A DNA stretch of 64,000 nt, from contig JADJPT010000006.1 of the NCBI GenBank assembly GCA_016713125.1, positions 62,001 to 126,000 of the forward strand. The letters are read 5' to 3'. A program made the position numbers and the translations under genes. The notes under the pieces are model-generated. The model was not told where the DNA came from and ran no database searches. It saw only the letters and a list, made by a program, of their open reading frames with translations. Source of the DNA: Betaproteobacteria bacterium. Its GTDB lineage: Bacteria; Pseudomonadota; Gammaproteobacteria; Burkholderiales; SG8-39. Each line of letters begins with the position of its first letter. The stretch's first letter is position 1. Below, piece after piece: positions 1 to 9,711 of this stretch.

Positions 1-1034
1 GGCAGTTGCCGACCACGTAGTTGATCTCGGTCTGGCCGAACATCTCGTTGATGGTCACCCCCAGCTGCTCCCGCGCCCATTCGATCACCGTCACGCCGAC
101 CGACTCGCCGGCGCTCATGATGGTGCGCAGGTTCAGGTCGTAGCGTTTGCGCGGCTCGGGCACGGCTTTCATCATCATCTTCAGCGCGGTCGGAAACAGG
201 AAGGTGTTGCGCACGCCGTACTTCTCCATCAGCGCATAGGCGCGCTCGGCGTCGAAGCGCCCGCGATAACCGAGGATCGGCGTGCCGAAGTGCCAGGCCG
301 GCAGCAGCGCGTCCATCAGCCCGCCGGTCCAGGCCCAGTCGGCCGGCGACCAGAACATGTCGCCCGGCTGCGGGTAGAAATCATGCGAATGCACGAAGCC
401 CGGCACGTTGCCGACCATCACGCGATGCGCCTTCAGTGCGCCCTTGGGCGGGCCGGTGGTGCCGCTGGTGTAGATGATCAGCGCGGCTTCCTCGGCTGCG
501 GTGTCGACACATTCGTGGCGGCTCGAGGCCCTGCCCAGCAGATCCTCCCAGGCATGCCGCCGGTCTCACGCGCCCCGGCCACGCCGATCACGTGCCTGAG
601 CGCGGGCAGTCTGTCGCGCAGCCCCCAGGTTGGGCAGCGTGGCGGGCTCGACGATGGCCACCCTGGCCTCGCTGTCGGACAGGCGGTACTCGAGCGCCTC
701 GGGGCCGAACAGGTGCGACAGCGGCAGTGCGACGGCGCCCATCTGGAACGCGGCGATGTAGGCGATGGCCGTCTCGGGCCGCTGCGGCAGCACGATGGCG
801 ATGCGGTCGCCGCGCCGGACCCCCAGCGCGGCCAGCGCGTTCGACAGCCGGTTGGCGCGCTGCTGCAGGTCCCAGAACGAGTAGCGCTCCTCGAAGCCGG
901 ATTCGTCCTCCCAGTACAGCGCGAAACGGTTGCGGTCCTGCGCCCACTGGCCGCAGCAGTCCCAGCCCAGGTTGAAGCGCGCCGGCACCTGCCAGCCGGA
1001 ACGCGGAATACAGCGCGTCGTAGCGGTCGTTCAT
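1..1034 (-). CDS. AMP-forming acyl-CoA synthetase, 3' end outside window, frameshifted
   Basis: Adenylate-forming acyl-CoA synthetase (ACSM/acetyl-CoA-synthetase-like) that would activate a carboxylic acid to an acyl-AMP and then an acyl-CoA in the cytoplasm. Piecing the minus-strand frames together gives an N-terminus beginning MNDRYDALYSAFRW, then YSFWDLQQRANRLSNALA, the P-loop-like signature YTSGTTGPPKGALKAH near 450-490, and INEMFGQTEINYVVGNC at the left edge, which matches the conserved GQTE motif. The C-terminal lid domain lies outside the window. At least three frame changes are needed (near 990, 600-630 and 560-570), each restored by one base, so I read them as sequence errors. The start ATG overlaps the stop of the upstream membrane-protein gene as ATGA, so the two are probably co-transcribed. 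The substrate cannot be told from this fragment. Confidence 0.85.
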
Positions 1035-1522
1035 GCCGGGATGGCGCGGCTCGATGCGCGGCTCACCGTGAACTCACTGCGCGGCGGGCTTGGCCCGCGC
1101 GCTGGGCCGTTCGGAATCGGCGTGGCAATGCTGTCGGTCAGGCGCAGCTTGTCGAGGTTGACCGGCGGCTCGCGCACTTCGGCAGGCGTGGACGCCGCGA
1201 GCGCAGGCGGCGTGGACAGCGTTCCGGGCGGCGCTTCGGCCGGCGTGGAAGCTGCGGAGGCCGGCCTCCGCACGGGGCGGAGGCCGCAACGGAGGCCGGC
1301 GCGGCGCCTATCGTGCCGGCGGAATTGCGCGAGGCGCGGCCCGGCGGCGGCTTCGAGGCCGCGGGCAGCGCCAGGCTGGGCGCACTCAGCTGATAGGCGA
1401 TCCAGGCGACCCAGAGGGCGGAAACCAGCATCAGCAAAGGCGAGAAACCGCCAGAACCACTCCCGGCTTGCTGCGGGGCGCGGGCGTGCCGCCGACAGGC
1501 GCGGCCGATTCTGCGTCGCTCA
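1031..1522 (-). CDS. Small Pro/Ala-rich single-pass membrane protein, frameshifted
   Basis: A protein of about 160 residues of unknown function. The start ATG at 1522 follows a strong Shine-Dalgarno (AAGGAGGA). The sequence begins MSDAESAAPVGGTPAPRSKP, then a single hydrophobic segment around SPLLMLVSALWVAWIAYQL, then a long Ala/Pro/Ser-rich tail ending near SEFTVSRASSRAIPA. This suggests an anchored protein with a disordered tail on one side of the membrane. Two frame changes (near 1440 and 1280) are needed to read it through; each gives a sensible continuation. It ends in an ATGA overlap with the acyl-CoA synthetase gene. I do not recognise a family. Confidence 0.6.
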
Positions 1523-1588
1523 TCCACTTCCTCCTTGCTGTGCGCGCGTCGTACGGATGCGATGCTGCGCACCACGAGATCATACCAT

Positions 1589-1635
1589 CGCGGTCCCTCA
1601 AGCCGGACTCGGGGATAAGTCCGTCCGGGACCGCG
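1589..1635. promoter_or_regulatory. Long two-stem hairpin between divergent genes
   Basis: An outer perfect 9-bp stem (CGCGGTCCC at 1589-1597 with GGGACCGCG at 1627-1635) encloses an inner 6-bp stem (CGGACT at 1604-1609 with AGTCCG at 1618-1623) and an 8-nt loop. It sits 30 nt before the plus-strand NUDIX start and 66 nt before the minus-strand membrane-protein start. It could be a transcript leader structure or a two-sided operator. No T-tract follows on either strand, so a simple terminator is less likely. Confidence 0.5.
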
Positions 1636-1664
1636 CGCGGCGTTCGCGGGTATCATGCCGCCCC

Positions 1665-2217
1665 ATGCCCGGACCAATGTTGAAATTCTGTTCGAACTGC
1701 GGCTCGCCGGTGGTGCAGCGCGTACCGCCGGGCGACAGCCTGCCGCGCTGGCTGTGCGACGCCTGCGGCGAGATCCATTACCAGAATCCCAAGCTGGTGG
1801 TCGGCACGGTGCCCGAGTGGCAGGGCCGCATCCTGCTGTGCAAGCGCGCCATCGAACCGCGCTACGGCTACTGGACACCGCCGGCCGGCTTCATGGAGAA
1901 CGACGAGACGGTGGCCCAGGAGCGCGGCGCGCAAGACGCGAGGAGCCGCAGCGCCCATATCGCGATGGGCGAGGCCTACTCGATGATCTCGGTGCCGCAC
2001 GTGAACCAGTGCGTGTTCTTCCCGCGCAGTTGCAGGATCTGGACTTCAAGCCCGGCGAGGAAAGCCTGGAGGTGGCCCTGTTCGAGGAGGCGCAGATCCC
2101 GGAAGGAGATCGCCTTCCGCACCGTCGCGCTCACGCTCCGGCACTGGTTCGCCGACCGCGCCCGCGGCGCCTGGGAGTTTCCATGCCGAGGACATCGCCC
2201 CGCCCGCACCGAGATGA
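1665..2217 (+). CDS. NUDIX hydrolase with N-terminal zinc ribbon, frameshifted
   Basis: Hydrolase of nucleoside-diphosphate-X compounds, with the zinc-ribbon plus NUDIX layout seen in NudC-like proteins. The N-terminus (MPGPMLKFCSNCGSPVVQR, then WLCDACGEIHYQNPK) carries CxxC...CxxC. The NUDIX fold follows (VVGTVPEWQGRILLCKRAIE, YWTPPAGFMENDETV), but the RExxEE part of the NUDIX box falls in a stretch with frame changes near 1925-1945, so its key glutamates cannot be read in one frame. More frame changes occur near 2030 and 2100, and again near 2180 before the end at AEDIAPPAPR. Expected length is about 184 residues, normal for the family. An internal Met at 1677 (MLKFC) is an alternative start. 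The substrate is not predictable. Confidence 0.75.
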
Positions 2218-2362
2218 GGCGCGCGAGGCGCATGCGTTGCATCGGGCGCCCGGACGCCATGCAGCATCGGAATCGAAGCGCGCCCGCCGCGCGTGCGCCT
2301 GCGCTAGACTCGAATGCTTCCGAATACTCCGTCCCCGAACACTCCGTCCCAGAGGTAGCCGC

Positions 2363-3576
2363 GTGTCCTCCAGCCCCGACTCCCAGACCCTGCGCGATTT
2401 CCTCGCCCAGGTCGAGGAAAGCCAATCCCAAAGACATCCTGCGCTCAGGACCGCATCGCGCTCGACTACGAGGCCACCGCCGTGGCGCTGGAGCTCGAGC
2501 GCGGCCGCGCACGGCAAGCGCCGGTGCTGTGGTTCGAGAAGGTCGAGGACTTCGAGATGCCGGTGGTCACCAACGTGTTCGCCACCCGCGGGCGTTACGC
2601 CATGGCGGCTGGGCATCCCCGAGGACCGGCTGATCGAGGAATGGGCGCAGCGCGGCACCGCATGATCGGAGCCCAAGCTGCACGACAAGGGCCCGGTGCA
2701 GGAGGTGGGTACGCAAGGGCGCCGACGTGGACCTCGGGCGGATCCCGGATCAAGACCCACTTCGAGCGCGACGGCGGACGCTACATCACCAACGGCATCA
2801 TCATCGCCAAGGATCCGGAGACCGGCGTGCGCAACGCCAGCCACCACCGCATGCAGGTCAAGGGCCGGAACCGCCTCGGCACCAGCCTGCACAGCCGCCG
2901 CCACCTGTGGGACTACGTGCGCCGCGCCGAGGAACTGGGCAAGGGGATTCCCATCGCCATCGTCATCGGCGGCCATCCGCTGATGACCTTCGCCAGCCTG
3001 TGGAAAGGGCTCGATGGCGATCGACGAGTACGCGGTGGCCGGCGGCCTGGCCGGCCGTCCGCTGGACATCTCAAGTGCGTGACCGTGCCGATCGAGGTGC
3101 CGGCGCAGGGCGAACTGGTGATCGAGGGCCACATCCTTCCCGGCGTGCGCGAGCCCGAGGGCCCGTTCGCCGAGTTCACCGGCTACCACTCGGAGCGCTC
3201 GACCGAGCAGGTGATCGAGGTCACCGCAATCACCCACCGCAAGGATGCGGTGTACCAGGACATCGTCGGCGGCATGTCGGACGAGCACTGCAGCCTGCTC
3301 GCCGTGCCGCAGGAAGCGCGGCTATTGCGCGCCCTGCGCGGCACCTTCTCCAACGTGACCAAAGTCTCCTATCCGAAGTCGGGCACCTGCCGCTTCCACG
3401 CCGTGATCGCCATGCGCAACCCGGTGGCCGGGCAGCAGAAGAACGCCGCCATGATCGCCTTCGCCGAGGACATCAGCCTGAAGCTGGTGATCATCGTCGA
3501 CGAGGACGTGGACGTGTTCGACGACCAGGACGTGTTCTGGGCCATGGCCACGCGCTTCCAGGCCGACGACGACATC
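2363..3576 (+). CDS. UbiD-family prFMN decarboxylase, C-terminus missing
   Basis: Prenylated-FMN-dependent (de)carboxylase acting on aromatic or unsaturated acids. The probable start is GTG 2363 (SSSPDSQTLRDFLAQVEE). Family landmarks: RYITNGIIIAKDPETGVRN, SHHRMQVKGRNRLG, the glutamate pair in EGPFAEFTGYHSERS, and LKLVIIVDEDVDVFDDQDV. Frame changes occur near 2430, 2600, 2700, 2750 and 3015-3065. From 2755 to 3010 and again from about 3065 on, the frame is clean. After MATRFQADDDI the text switches, in frame, to flavin prenyltransferase UbiX sequence, so roughly the last 100 residues of a normal UbiD are absent. This is either a genuine fusion or a deletion in the sequence. Its cofactor-making partner UbiX is the next entry, as expected functionally. 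Confidence 0.8.
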
Positions 3577-4124
3577 GATGCGTCGGGCACCATCTACGCG
3601 GTGCGCGCGCTCGAGATGCTGCGCAAGCTGAACGTGGAAACGCACCTGGTGATGAGCCGCTCGGCGCAGGTCACGCTGGCCTACGAGATGGACCTGAAGG
3701 TCAAGGACATCGAGGCGATGGCGGACGTGGTGTACCGCAACGAGGACATCGGCGCGGCCATCTCCTCGGGCTCGTTCAAGAACCTCGGCATGCTGGTGGC
3801 GCCCTGCTCGATCCGCAGCCTCTCGGAGATCGCCTGCGGCGTGACCGGCACGCTGCTCTCGCGCGCGGCCGACGTGGCGCTCAAGGAACGCCGCCGCGTG
3901 GTGCTGATGGTGCGCGAGACGCCCAACCACCTGGGCCACCTGCGCAGCATGACCGCGGTCACCGAGATGGGCGCCATCGTCATGCCGCCGGTGCCGGCCT
4001 TCTACACCAAGCCAAGACCATCGACGACATCGTCAACCACTCGGTGGGCCGCGCCCTGACCTGTTCGGGCTGGACACCGGCATGGTCAAGCGCTGGGGCG
4101 AGGACGTCGGACCGAAGGGGCTAG
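3577..4124 (+). CDS. ubiX: Flavin prenyltransferase UbiX, N-terminus replaced by UbiD
   Basis: UbiX joins a dimethylallyl group to FMN, making the prFMN cofactor that UbiD enzymes need. From about 3577 the reading frame gives DASGTIYAVRALEMLRKL, equivalent to the SGASG...YxxR region near residue 10 of UbiX. Conserved UbiX blocks follow: SSGSFKNLGMLVAPCSI, SRAADVALKERRRVVLMVRE, GHLRSMTAVTEMGAIVMPP and DDIVNHSVGRALDLFG. The first ten or so residues and any start codon are missing because the frame continues directly from UbiD. A frame change lies near 4014 and another near 4060. The end is uncertain: a shifted frame stops at 4124, which fits the usual length, whereas the unshifted frame runs to 4261 through what looks like intergenic DNA. 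Confidence 0.8.
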
Positions 4125-4138
4125 CGGCGCTGCGCAGA

Positions 4139-4214
4139 GTTGTCGAATCCGACAACCCGATGCCCCCGAACGCCGCTCCTGGAGCGGCGTTCGCGTTTAT
4201 AAAGTTCAACTTTC
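4139..4214. promoter_or_regulatory. Two-palindrome module, copy 1
   Basis: GTTGTCG (4139-4145) and CGACAAC (4150-4156) form one inverted repeat. About 60 bp further on (centre to centre) is the perfect palindrome AAAGTTCAACTTT (4201-4213), within TTCG-N6-TAAAGTTCAACTTTC. The same pair, with the same TTCG-N6-T prefix, recurs at 19896-19974. It lies between the ubiX end and the isonitrile-hydratase-like start at 4298. It is probably a protein-binding region; the regulator is unknown. Confidence 0.5.
4169..4191 (+). terminator. Hairpin downstream of ubiX
   Basis: AACGCCGCTCC and GGAGCGGCGTT form an 11-bp inverted repeat around one central base, followed by a weak T-rich stretch (CGCGTTTAT). Its position after the likely end of ubiX suggests a factor-independent terminator. 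It also sits inside the two-palindrome module, so another role is possible. Confidence 0.45.
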
Positions 4215-4297
4215 TTCCCGGAAAAGGGGTTCCGGACGCCAACCCGGCGACTTTGCGCTAGGCTTGCGGCTTTGCCACCGACCCCAGGCGATCGACC

Positions 4298-4972
4298 ATG
4301 AACATCGGCATGCTGATCTTTCCCGACATGACCCAGCTCGACTTCACCGGTCCGCACGAGGTCTTCGCGCAGCTGCCCGACTGCAGGATCCACGTCATCG
4401 CCAGCTCGAAAGAGACGGTCACCGCCCGGGGCGGCCTGCGTTTCCTGCCCGACAGCACGCTGGCCGACGCGCCGCAGCTGGACCTGATCTTCGTGCCCGG
4501 CGGCCCCGGGGTCGGCGCGCTGATGGAGGATCGCGAGGTGCTCGAGTTCCTGCGCCGGCAGGCCGCCGGCGCCAAGTACGTGACTTCGGTGTGCACGGGC
4601 GCGCTGGTGCTGGGCGCGGCCGGCCTGCTGAAGGGCTATCGCGCCACCACGCACTGGCTTTCCCTGGAGCTGCTGCCGGTGTTCGGCGCCAGCGCCGCGC
4701 CCGAGCGCGTGGTGGTGGACCGCAACCGCATCACCGGCGGCGGGGTCACGGCCGGCATCGATTTCGCGCTGGTCATTGCCGCCGGCCTGGTCGGGCCGGC
4801 CGGCGCCAAGAAGATCCAGCTGCTGCTCGAGTACAACCCGGCGCCGCCGTTTTCCTGCGGGCATCCGCTGTCCGCCGAAGCCGAAGTGCTCGAAGGCGTG
4901 CGCAGCGCCATGGCGCCGCTGCAGGCCGGGCGCCTGGCGCTGGCGCAGCGCGCGGCGCAGCTCTACTGCTGA
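4298..4972 (+). CDS. inhA: Isonitrile hydratase-like protein, DJ-1/PfpI family
   Basis: A 224-residue member of the DJ-1/PfpI superfamily, closest in pattern to isonitrile hydratase, which hydrates isonitriles to N-substituted formamides. Visible features: MNIGMLIFPDMTQLDFTGP at the N-terminus, LIFVPGGPGVG, the nucleophile elbow SVCTGALVLGAAGLL with its cysteine near residue 101, ATTHW after it, and RITGGGVTAGIDFAL. Length matches the family (about 228). The frame is intact. It reads toward the minus-strand phosphatase gene and their 3' ends overlap by about 10 bp. The two-palindrome module lies about 90 bp upstream. A generic GlxA-type amidotransferase is the alternative, but there is no AraC domain. 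Confidence 0.75.
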   Translation: MNIGMLIFPDMTQLDFTGPHEVFAQLPDCRIHVIASSKETVTARGGLRFLPDSTLADAPQLDLIFVPGGPGVGALMEDREVLEFLRRQAAGAKYVTSVCTGALVLGAAGLLKGYRATTHWLSLELLPVFGASAAPERVVVDRNRITGGGVTAGIDFALVIAAGLVGPAGAKKIQLLLEYNPAPPFSCGHPLSAEAEVLEGVRSAMAPLQAGRLALAQRAAQLYC

Positions 4973-5582
4973 GGGCGGGCCGCCGCGTTCCACTGCGCGA
5001 TGACGGCCTCCGGGTGATGGGGTCGCTGCTCAACACGCTCAATGAGGCGGTGCCCAGCGGGAAGTGGCGGGCCGCCGCCAATGGCAGGCCCAGCCAGCGT
5101 GCGGCCAGCACGCCGCCCAGCTGGCCGTGAGAGAACAGCACGACGTTGCCCCGCAGCGCGCGCAGTCGCGCGATCAGCCGGTCGACGCGGACACAGATCT
5201 GCGTCGGCATCTCGCCGTTCGGGCAGCCATCGCGAAACAGGTCCCAGCCCGGCCGACCGGCGACGATGTCCACGGAAGTGCGGCCCTCGTAGTCGCCGTA
5301 GTCCCACTCGGCCAGGTCGCCCTCGATCGCGGCCGCCGCATCCAGTCCGGCCAGCTCGCAGGTGCGTTGCGCGCGCCCGCGCGGACTGCGCAGCACGCCG
5401 GCGAAGCGGATGCCGCGCAGGCGCGGTTCCAGTTCGCGCGCCTGGTCTTCGCCGTGCGCGGTCAGGCCCAGGTCGGTGCGGCCGGTATGCTGCCCGGTGA
5501 GCGCCCAGGCGGTCTCACCGTGGCGCACGAAGTAAACGCGCAACGGCGCGGTGTCCGCCGGCGCCCGGCGCGGCGGGATCAT
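4963..5582 (-). CDS. Histidine phosphatase (phosphoglycerate mutase superfamily)
   Basis: Phosphatase or mutase of the RHG family, about 205 residues. The phosphate-accepting motif is [11 protein letters not shown] near residue 16, with supporting blocks [32 protein letters not shown] and [12 protein letters not shown], and the second catalytic histidine in [19 protein letters not shown]. One frame change near 5020 separates LSVLSSDP from the likely true end [18 protein letters not shown]. The start ATG (5582) overlaps the xfp stop as ATGA, making it the last gene of the ndvB-zwf-pgi-xfp operon. Placement suggests a sugar-phosphate substrate; that is inference. Confidence 0.8.
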
Positions 5583-7965
5583 TGCGGCCCGCCCCAGCGC
5601 CAGTTGCGGATCTCCGGCATGTCCTCGCCGTGCAGGACGATGTACGCGCGGTGCTCGACCAGCTTGTCCTCCAGCAGGCGCTTCAGGCGCACGCCGCGCT
5701 CGCCGGTCTGCGGCAGGCGGTCGATGGCGTCCATCGCCAGGTGGAAGCGGTCCATGTCGTTCAGCACCGTCATGTCGAAGGGCGTGGTGATGGTGCCCTC
5801 CTCCTTGTAGCCGCGCACGTGCAGGTTGCGGTGGTTGGTGCGCCGGTAGGCCAGCCTGTGGATCAGCCAGGGATAGCCGTGAAAGGCGAAGATGATCGGC
5901 TTGTCGACGGTGAACAGCGCATCGAAGTCCGCATCGCTCAGGCCGTGCGGATGCTCGAGCTCGGGCTGCAGCTTCATCAGATCGACGACGTTGACCACGC
6001 GCACCCTGATCTCCGGCAGGTGCTCGCGCAGCAGCGACACCGCGGCAAGCGCCTCCAGCGTCGGTACGTCGCCGCAGCAGGCCATCACCAGGTCGGGTTG
6101 GTGCGTCCCCCCCGCGGCGCCCTGTTCGTTGCCGGCCCAGGGCCAGATGCCGATGCCCGCGCTGCAGTGGCTGGCGGCGGCCTGCATGTCCAGCCATTGC
6201 GGCGCCGGATGCTTGCCGGCGACCACCACGTTCACGTAATGCCGGCTGCGCAGGCAGTGATCCATCACCGACAGCAGGCAGTTGGCATCCGGCGGAGATA
6301 CACGCGCACGACCCCGGCCTTCTTGTTCACCACCAGGTCGATGAAGCCCGGATCCTGATGCGTGTAGCCGTTGTGGTCCCTGGCGCCAGACGTGCGAGGC
6401 GAGCAGGTAGTTGAGCGAGGCGACCTTGGCGCGCCACGGCAGGCGCAGGCCACCTCCAGCCACTTGGCGTGCTGGTTGAACATCGAATCGACGATGTGGA
6501 TGAAGGCCTCGTAGCAGTTGAACAGCCCGTGGCGGCCGGTCAGCAGGTAGCCCTCCAGCCAGCCCTGGCACTGGTGCTCGCTGAGCATCGCGTCGAGTAC
6601 GCGCCCGTCGGGCGCCAGGAACTCGTCGTTCGGCGACATCTCCGCCTGCCACTGGCGGCGCGTGGTTTCGAACAGCGCGCCCAGGCCGTTGGACAGCGTC
6701 TCGTCCGGACCGAACACGCGGAAGTTGCGTTGCGCGGCATTCAGCTTCGCGATGTCGCGCAGGAACGGGCCGAGCACGCGCGTGTCGCCGATGCCGCGCA
6801 CCCCCGGCGCCGGCACTTCGGCGGCATAGTCGCGGAAATCCGGCATGCGCAGGTCGCGCAGCAGGCGGCCGCCGTTGGCGTGCGGGTTGGAGCCCATGCG
6901 GCGCTCGCCGCGCGGCGCCAGCGCCGCCAGCTCCGGCAGCAGGCGGCCCTGGGCATCGAACAGCTCCTCGGGCCGGTAGCTGCGCAGCCAGGCCTCGAGT
7001 TGCGACAGGTGTTCGCGATGCACGACCGGGTCGGACAGCGGCACCTGGTGGGCGCGAAACGAACCTTCGACCGCCCGGCCGTCGACCACCCGGGGGCCGG
7101 TCCAGCCCTTGGGGGAATCCAGAACGATCATCGGCCAGCGCGGACGCTGGCGCCGGCCATGCTCGCGCGCCTCGCGCTGGATGCTGCGGATCTGTTCGAC
7201 GGCCGCGTCCAGCGTGCCGGCCATGGCCTCGTGCATGGGCGCCGGCTCGTGTCCGGACACGAAAAAGGGTGTCCAGCCGTAGCCGCGCAGCAGCTGCTCG
7301 AGCTCTTCGCGGCTGATGCGCGCAAGCACGGTCGGGCTGGCGATCTTGTAGCCGTTCAGGTGCAGGATGGGCAGCACCGCGCCGTCGCCGACCGGGTCGA
7401 GGAACTTGTTGGAATGCCAGGACGTCGCCAGCGGGCCGGTCTCCGCCTCGCCGTCGCCGATCACGCAGGCGGCGACCAGGTCGGGGTTGTCGAACACCGC
7501 GCCGAACGCATGACTGAGCGAGTAGCCCAGCTCGCCGCCTTCGTGTATGGATCCCGGGGTCTCGGGCGAGGCGTGGCTGGGAATGCCGCCGGGGAAGGAG
7601 AACTGCCGGAACAGCCTGCGCAGCCCCGCCTCGTCGCGGCTCACCTGCGGGTAGATCTCGCTGTAGCTGCCCTCCAGGTACGTGTTGCCGACCACCGCCG
7701 GGCCGCCATGGCCCGGCCCGCATACGTAGATCATGTCCAGGTCGTACTTGCGGATCACCCGGTTCAGGTGCGCATAGATGAAATTCTGTCCCGGCGTGGT
7801 CCCCCAGTGCCCGAGCAGCATGCGCTTCACGTCGCCCAGCGCCAGCGGACGCCTGAGCAGCGGGTTGTCGCACAGGTACATCTGGCCCACCGACAGGTAG
7901 TTGGCGGCGCGCCAGTAGGCGTCCAGCCTGGACAGCGCTTCCGGCGTCAAAGTCTTGGTCTGCAT
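5579..7965 (-). CDS. xfp: Xylulose-5-phosphate/fructose-6-phosphate phosphoketolase, frameshifted
   Basis: Thiamine-diphosphate enzyme that splits xylulose-5-P or fructose-6-P with phosphate to acetyl-phosphate plus glyceraldehyde-3-P or erythrose-4-P. It reads [20 protein letters not shown], then [38 protein letters not shown], the ThDP-binding [20 protein letters not shown], and [20 protein letters not shown]. Frame changes occur at about 6450 and 6380 (compensating) and at about 6297; after the last, the chain continues [20 protein letters not shown] to the end at [10 protein letters not shown]. Total length of about 795 residues fits the family. It lies 33 bp after pgi and overlaps the phosphatase gene by 4 bp. 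No acetate kinase or phosphotransacetylase is in view. Confidence 0.93.
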
Positions 7966-7998
7966 GCGTGTGTCCTCGTATCGGGTGTGCGGGTGCGC

Positions 7999-9711
7999 TC
8001 AGCGTCCGCGCAGGCGGCGGTAGCGCCGGATCAGGGCATTGGTCGAGCTGTCGTGCGCGAGCGAAGGCTCCGCCGGCGCGACGATCTCCTCGGCGGTGCG
8101 TGACGCCAGCGCCTTGCCGAGTTCGACGCCCCACTGGTCGAAGGAATCGATGCCCCAGATCACGCCTTGGGTAAAGACACTGTGCTCGTACAGCGCGACC
8201 AGCGCGCCCAGGGTGTGCGGGGTCAGCTGTTCCGCCAGCAGCGTGCTGCTCGGCCGGTTGCCTTCGAATACCCGGTGCGGCACCTGCGCGGCGCTCACGC
8301 CATCGGCCCGCACTTCGGCCTCGGTGCGGCCGAAGGCGAGCGCCTCCCCCTGCGCGAACAGGTTGGCCATCAGCAGGTCGTGCTGCCGGTTGCGGTGCGG
8401 CTCAGGCGGGCCGGACGGACGGCAGAAGCCGATGAAATCGCAGGGCACCAGTTGCGTGCCCTGGTGGATCAACTGATAGAAGGAATGCTGGCCATTGGTG
8501 CCGGGCTCTCCCCAGTAGATCGGCCCGGTGGCGTGATCCACCGGGAAGCCGTCCTCGGTGACGTGCTTGCCGTTGCTTTCCATCTCCAGTTGCTGCAGGT
8601 AGGCCGGCAGGCGGCGCAGGTCGTGCGCGTACGGCAGCACGGCGAGGGTGGGCGCGGCGAGGAAGTTGGCGTTCCACACCCCGAGCAGGCCCATCAGCAC
8701 CGGCAGGTTGCGATCCGCGGGCGCGTTGCGGAAATGCGTGTCCATGGCATGCATGCCGTCCAGCATGGCGCGGAAGTTCGCGGCGCCGATCGCCAGCATG
8801 GTCGACAGGCCGATGGCCGAGTCGATCGAGTAGCGGCCGCCGACCCAGTCCGGGAAGCCGAACATGCTGTCCGCTTCGATGCCGAAGTCCGCCACCCCGG
8901 CGGCATTGGTCGAGACGGCGACGAAATGCCTGGCGACCGCAGCCAAAGCGTCCGCCGCGCCCAGCCCGTGCACGCACCAGGCGCGCGCGGCCAGCGCATT
9001 GCCCAGCGTCTCCTGCGTGGTGAAGGTCTTGGAACAGACCACGAACAGGGTCTCGGCCGGATCCAGCCCCTGCAGCGCCTCGGACAGGTCCGCGCCGTCC
9101 TCGTTGGAAACGAAGCGGAACGTCAGTCCCGGCTGACGATAGTGGCGCAGCGCCGCACAGGCCATCGCCGGGCCCAGGCCCGAACCGCCGACGCCGATGT
9201 TGACGATGTTGCGGATACGCCGCCCGCCGTGTCCGCTCCAGGCGCCGCTGCGCACCTGCGCGCAGAATGCCTGCATGCGCGCGAGCACCGCGTGGACCTC
9301 CGGAACGACGTCCCGACCGTCCACCAGGATGCGCGTCCCGGCCGGCGCGCGCAGCGCGACGTGCAGCGCCGCACGCCGCTCGGTGGTGTTGATCCGGTCG
9401 CCGCGGAACATCGCCTCGATGCGCGCGCGCAGTCCGCAGGCATCGGCCAGTTCCCACAGCAGTTGCAGGGTCTCGCCGCTGATGCGCTGCTTGGAGTAGT
9501 CGAGGTACAGGCCGGCAGCTTCAGCTTGGAAGCACTCGCCGCGCGCCGGCGCATCGGCGAACAGCTCACGCAGGTGCCGTGCGCCGATCTGCGCATGGTG
9601 CTTCTGCAACGCCCGCCATTGCGGGCGCCGGGTCAGCGGCGTCGAGGCGCTGCGCACCTGCGCCGCAGCGCGGGAGGGCAGCGGATCAGGCGACAGGATC
9701 GTGTTCAGCAT
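7999..9711 (-). CDS. pgi: Glucose-6-phosphate isomerase
   Basis: Interconverts glucose-6-P and fructose-6-P in the cytoplasm. Uninterrupted 570-residue frame. Landmarks: [19 protein letters not shown] (sugar-phosphate binding), [35 protein letters not shown], the catalytic-glutamate region [33 protein letters not shown] with its histidine, and a C-terminal basic segment [15 protein letters not shown]. The start ATG at 9711 lies inside the end of zwf (stop 9705), so expression is coupled. Together with zwf and xfp it gives fructose-6-P two exits, into the oxidative pentose route or the phosphoketolase route. Confidence 0.97.
   Translation of the reverse strand: MLNTILSPDPLPSRAAAQVRSASTPLTRRPQWRALQKHHAQIGARHLRELFADAPARGECFQAEAAGLYLDYSKQRISGETLQLLWELADACGLRARIEAMFRGDRINTTERRAALHVALRAPAGTRILVDGRDVVPEVHAVLARMQAFCAQVRSGAWSGHGGRRIRNIVNIGVGGSGLGPAMACAALRHYRQPGLTFRFVSNEDGADLSEALQGLDPAETLFVVCSKTFTTQETLGNALAARAWCVHGLGAADALAAVARHFVAVSTNAAGVADFGIEADSMFGFPDWVGGRYSIDSAIGLSTMLAIGAANFRAMLDGMHAMDTHFRNAPADRNLPVLMGLLGVWNANFLAAPTLAVLPYAHDLRRLPAYLQQLEMESNGKHVTEDGFPVDHATGPIYWGEPGTNGQHSFYQLIHQGTQLVPCDFIGFCRPSGPPEPHRNRQHDLLMANLFAQGEALAFGRTEAEVRADGVSAAQVPHRVFEGNRPSSTLLAEQLTPHTLGALVALYEHSVFTQGVIWGIDSFDQWGVELGKALASRTAEEIVAPAEPSLAHDSSTNALIRRYRRLRGR

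Noticed and set aside
4125..4261. Extension of UbiX to a stop at 4261
   Set aside because: The extra residues run through a hairpin and the palindromic module and exceed normal UbiX length; a frameshift with stop at 4124 is likelier.
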